DNA from: Artocarpus heterophyllus
Lineage: Eukaryota; Streptophyta; Magnoliopsida; Rosales; Moraceae
NCBI GenBank assembly: GCA_025403435.1
Contig: CM046347.1
Location: 23,696,597 to 23,760,596 of the forward strand
Direction of reading: 5' to 3'
Length of the DNA: 64,000 bases
Position 1 is the first letter of the stretch. Each line of letters opens with the position of its first letter. Below are positions 59,662 through 64,000 of the stretch, piece by piece. The position numbers were made by a program, and so were the translations under genes. The notes beneath the pieces are model-generated. The model had not been told where the DNA came from. It was given only the letters and a program-made list of their open reading frames with translations, and did not search any database.

Positions 59662-61583
59662 TGTTAGAAGAGCAGTACGTAGTGGAAATTTAAAAAATTT
59701 TAATTAGAGTATTTTTCAAAACATAAGTTTGATACACTATATGCATAAATTAACTAGATCTTACTAACCTTGTATACCAAAGAGCTTTTGCAATCTGTGT
59801 AGAAAAAGGCATTCTAGAAGAGCCTCAACCAACTGGTCTTCTTTGCTATTCTATATCTATGATCGGAGTATGTGTGGGCACATCTCGTATAGCTCTTCCT
59901 CGGTGACTCTCCTTCCAACCAATTAAGAAAAACTTAAAACTACCATTTGTGATTTGTGAACAATGGCTCTTCAGGTGAGTTTTAGAGACTTATAGACTAG
60001 AGTGCTCACTCTTGATTTCTCAACTAATCTAAATAACTATGAAGTCTCACTCCCTATTTATAGAGGTTGACCTACGGGTTAGTCCTTATCAAATAAGGCC
60101 TTCAAAATTTGAACCTGTATCAATATTTGATAAAATCGCGTAAACAAACGTGTGCTTAGATTAGTGCTCAGTCTATAGGTCGAATTGACAGATCAGCCTG
60201 CCGAATTTAGTCCATCCATAGGCCGAACTTACGATAAATGATCCATGCTAATCTTTTATTTCCTAACCAAGATTCTTTGGATTAAGCCTCAATTTTAATT
60301 CAAACAACCTAATAGAGAAGTTATCTGATTAAAAAAACCATATCTAGATAATCTCTAAGAAAATAAATATTCCAGATAATTCAACAAGCTTATCTTGAAT
60401 TAATTTTTTACAAAATTAATTCAACTGATAAATATACATGAATTATTTGATCTCATAGAATTTCAGCCAATCTAATAATTTAACATAAGTCGCCAAATTA
60501 TTGGAAAAGCATGCTATATCGTTACAAGATTTGTTGTGAGCTAGCAAAGGGGACCTGATGGACCTATATAGTTCAAGCTCCCATTAATTATAAAACCCAA
60601 TATCCTAAATATATGTTTCATAATTATCAACTCTAATGCTACTCCACTAAAAGCTTAGAGCTACATTCTCGAACTATATAAAATTACGAAGCTCGAATAG
60701 CTAAGTCTTTATGACATATCATAATGTATCGTATCCCCATAACATTATCCATAATTGGCTTAAGGATAAATTCTGTCTTACCTTCCTATTTATTTTTTCT
60801 TATGTTCCATTATCTCACCACCAGAAAACTTACCATCCAAAGACCGTATACCATTTGGATACACCTATGTATCCAAATGTTTGAGCGCTTTAGTTTTTCA
60901 ATTACAGGATAATGCATATAAGAGGATATCATCGACTCCTTAAAAGGAGCTATGGATTCTGTATCTATGAACAACAATTCTACGCTATCAAGAGTCATAT
61001 CTCCAACGTATCGGTATACGTACCATCGTAAAATATAGATGTCACCCTTTTGCACATCAAAAGATATAAGAAAAGACAACGGACCTACTATTTATCTCAG
61101 GATTAAGATACAACACACATGATTGTCTAAAGTGAATTGATTTGATGAGACATAATTATTAATCCCAATCAATTATACTTTGTGTTCTGATCCAATATAT
61201 CGTCACCTATGATAATACACCAATGTTTCTATTCACGGAGTCCATCTTCGATGGCCAAGACAAACCATCTTCCAATAAGGATATAGACAACATAACAATC
61301 TTTGCATGAATAAAGCACCAAACTTTTTTCCTCAATTGTGGATCTTGTGATTTAGATAGTCACCTTTATAATCATGTTTTTCATATAATCTGTCCATCAT
61401 ATGTCTGATTCTAAACGTTTAGATCGATAGTCTCAGACTTTTGTTTGCTTATCTTATATTTAACAAATACGAACGTAAAGAGGACAACAACTTGGTATAT
61501 GAATAATAAATAAATTCTTTATTGATAAAAATGTCTCCAAAAACATATTACATTTTTACTTCTTAGGGCATAAATGTCTAACA
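59662..61583 (-). repeat. Element D LTR flanked by PBS on one side and PPT on the other
   Basis: A 1922-bp LTR in minus orientation. Its downstream edge (59662) meets a PBS and leader, as a 5' LTR should. Its upstream edge (61583) meets a PPT and RNase H, as a 3' LTR should. One LTR therefore serves two internal regions. The near-palindromes are decayed (about 60165-60235); TATA is near 60057. Confidence 0.88.
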
Positions 61584-61595
61584 ATCTCCCACTTG
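61584..61595 (-). other. Polypurine tract upstream of element D LTR
   Basis: ATCTCCCACTTG is CAAGTGGGAGAT in element sense, next to the LTR. Confidence 0.87.
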
Positions 61596-63338
61596 CACTA
61601 AGTTAGTAAATATGACAAATCTTGCATCCCCATAGCTTCTACATACCTCTTGAAAACTCTCGCAGTTAATGTCTTTGTGAATGGATTAGCTAAATTGTTC
61701 TTAGATGCGATTTTGCATACAATAACATGCCCACCCTCAACGAAGTCCTTTATCACATGATACTTCTGATCAATATATATACTCGTCTTTTGAAATCTTG
61801 GTTCTTTAGCATTAGCTATCGTTGTAGTGTTATCACAATACAGTGATACCGAATTATCCATACCAGGAACTACCTCAAGATCTCCAAGGAACTTGTAGAG
61901 CCACACAACTTCTTTTAAAGCATCACTAGCTACCACATATTTGGCCTCCATCGTTGAATCTGAAGTTTAATCTTGCTTGACACTTCTCTAAACAATGGCA
62001 CTGCCACCTGCAGTAAACATAAAACCAGTAGTCGATCTTCTCGAATCCAAACAAGATTAGAAATCTGAGTCAATATATCTTAAAGGTGTTAAATCCTCAC
62101 CTGAATATACAAGCATATATCCTCAAGTCCTTATTAGGCACTTGAAAATATGCTTGACCGCGACCTAGTGGTCCAGTCCTGGATCCTACTGAAATGGACT
62201 TACTATCCTAACTGCATAACTAATATCTGGTCATGTATAAAGCATGGCGTACATGAGATTACTTACTGCCGAAGCATAAGGCACCTTCTTCATGTATTCT
62301 TTCTCCTCAAGATACTTTGGTGAGTCTATCTTAAAAAGTGTAATTCCAGACCTATATGATTATCCACCTTTCTTGGAATCCTACATTGCATACCTCTTGA
62401 GAATTTTATCTATGTAGCTTACTTGGGATAAAGCTATTATTTTGTTTTTTCTATACCAAAAGATCTAGATACCGAGAACATAATTAGCTTTACCTAAGTC
62501 TTTCATGTCAAACTACTTGGTCAACCATAATTTGACCGATGACAACACCCTAATGTCATTGCCAATTAGCAAAACGTCATCAACGTAGAGTAGTTGAAAA
62601 ACCACCTTTCCATCCTTAATGTGTTTGTAAACACGTGGTTCGTATATATTTTGTGCGAACCCATAAGTCTTGATCACTTGATTAAATCTTATGTTCCAAG
62701 AACAGGAAGCCTGTTTAAGTCCATAAATTGACTTTAGTAGCTTATAAACCTTACCCTCTTGATCCTTAGCCTTGAACCCATCTGGTTCTACCATATAAAT
62801 GGATTCATCAAGATAGCCATTTAGAAAGGTCGTCTTGACATCCATCTGTCGAATCTCGTAGTTGAGAGCAGCAGCTATGGACAAGAGAATACGGATGACT
62901 TTAAGCATGGCTACAGATGAAAAGGTTTTCTCATAATTGATTCCTTCCTTTTGCGTGTATCCCTTAGCTACGAGTCTAGCCTATAGGTTTCGACTTTCCC
63001 TTCTACTCCTTTCTTTCTCTTATAAATCCACTTACACCCTATGGGTATTACCCCTTCGGGAAGATCTACAAGCTCTTAGACATGATTAGTCTTCATAGAC
63101 TACATCTTTATGTTTATGGCCTCTGTCTAGAGTTTCGAATCAACATCCTCTATAGCCTCTTCATAAGTGTAAAGATCCCTATCATGTTTAATTGGTTCAG
63201 CCAAAAAGGCTTCACTATTGACGATATACCTCTCGGGTTGATGCCTGATCCTCCCACTATGCCAAAGCTCCATAGGTTGTTGTTCAGTTGGTTTTTCTAC
63301 ACTGATTGGAATGGTTTCACTCGAAACCCCTAGAGTAA
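61596..63338 (-). pseudogene. Copia pol fragment (integrase end, RT, RNase H), minus strand
   Basis: RNase H is open at 61951-61598 ([14 protein letters not shown]) up to the usual stop. RT is open at 62908-62513 ([20 protein letters not shown] and YVDDVLLIGND, where YVDD is intact). The RT N-terminus and integrase tail (about 63338-62910) are frameshifted. The codon before QMDVK is CGA (Arg), not TGA as in A, B and X. The fragment ends at about 63338 against an LTR piece in the opposite orientation. Confidence 0.9.
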
Positions 63339-64000
63339 CTAAAGTATGAGACCATTAATGTAAACCTTTAAGATTGTCTAAATGATGGATAGATTATATG
63401 GGAGATATGAATCTTAAAGGTGATAGTCTAAATAAAAAGATCTATAATCGAGAGAATAAAGTAAGGTGCTTTATTCATGTAAAGATTGTTATGTTGTCTA
63501 CATCCCTTACAGGAGATGGCTTGTCTTGATCATCAGAGTTGGACTCCGCGAGTAGAAACATTAGTATATTATCATAGGTGACAATATATTAAAGTAGGAC
63601 AAAAGTTGATTGAGTTAATTTATAATTCTATTGATTTAAATCAATTTACTTTAGATAATCATATGTGTCATATCTTAATCCTAAAATGAATTAATAGGCC
63701 CGTATCCTTGACTTATATCTTGTGATATATCAAAGGGTGGCATCTTGAATTACATGAAGGTATGCAAGCTGATACATTAGAGACATGGTTCTTGATTGAA
63801 GTAGACTCATTATTTATATATATGGAATTCAAAGTTCCTTTTAGAGTTATTAATATTCTCTTATAGGTATTATCTTCTAATTAGAAAACTTGAGCGCTCA
63901 ACTATTCGGATACATGAGTGTAACTGAATGGTATACTATTTGTATTAGTTATAAATAGTAAGTTTTTTTATGGTGAGATAATAAAACATAATATAAAAAA
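63339..64000 (+). repeat. LTR fragment, plus strand, running off the window
   Basis: The sequence from AAAGTATGAGACCATTAATG matches the family LTR from about 130 bp inside its start (AAGTCTGAGACTATCGGTC in relatives) and continues through U3 landmarks to the window end. It is strongly diverged. Confidence 0.8.

Noticed and set aside
1..64000. tRNA and rRNA genes
   Set aside because: I looked for cloverleaf-like and rRNA-like segments and recognised none; the only tRNA-related sequence is the 12-base primer binding sites.

Overview
The window looks like nuclear DNA from a flowering plant, probably a eudicot. It is AT-rich, has one spliced host gene of plant type, and is otherwise packed with Ty1/copia LTR retrotransposons using the initiator-methionine tRNA primer site, plus a SIRE-like copia element and a likely solo LTR of another family. 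The species cannot be told from the sequence.

Left block (1-15629): an old copia element (X, plus strand; its 5' part lies outside the window) was hit twice in its RNase H region by relatives. The first is a solo LTR (1886-3908) with a perfect GTATC target duplication. The second is a full-length but decayed element A (3997-13505) with a perfect GAAGT duplication. The RNase H tail and 3' LTR of X resume at 13506-15629.

Host island (15630-24660): a two-exon gene (CDS 16835-19522, intron 18100-19125) encodes a plant WRNIP1/Mgs1/RarA-type AAA+ ATPase with an N-terminal UBA-like domain, a replication-stress factor. Downstream is a small tandem repeat split by a 3.05-kb TG...CA element that looks like a solo LTR.

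Right block (24660-64000): a minus-strand SIRE-like copia remnant (3' LTR, downstream plant-transposon ORF, RNase H, RT, integrase end) is interrupted by a solo LTR (26346-28284). Next come two inverted LTR pieces, a decayed plus-strand element E (to 37407), then element B (5' LTR from 37408, with a duplicated pol). The young element C (38283-47977, minus strand) sits inside the 5' LTR of B with a perfect ATGGA duplication. C has two 2032-bp LTRs differing at about ten positions by eye, and a gag-pol frame of about 1317 codons broken by one TAG; its protease motif reads DFG instead of DSG. The window ends with an inverted, rearranged minus-strand assembly D, whose single LTR is flanked by a PPT on one side and a PBS on the other, and a plus-strand LTR fragment.

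The most interesting signals belong to the dominant copia family. (1) Just upstream of gag the RNA leader carries about six consecutive inverted repeats, four presenting a CCCCTAGG core; CCTAGG is self-complementary and recalls retroviral dimerisation loops. (2) Clusters of a GC-rich near-palindrome (TCGGCNNGCCGA) occur both 100-200 bp upstream of the LTR TATA box and in the leader. (3) A 73-96 codon sense ORF in R/U5 stays open in several LTRs. (4) One RT codon is TGA in three copies, CGA in another and TGG in the young copy.
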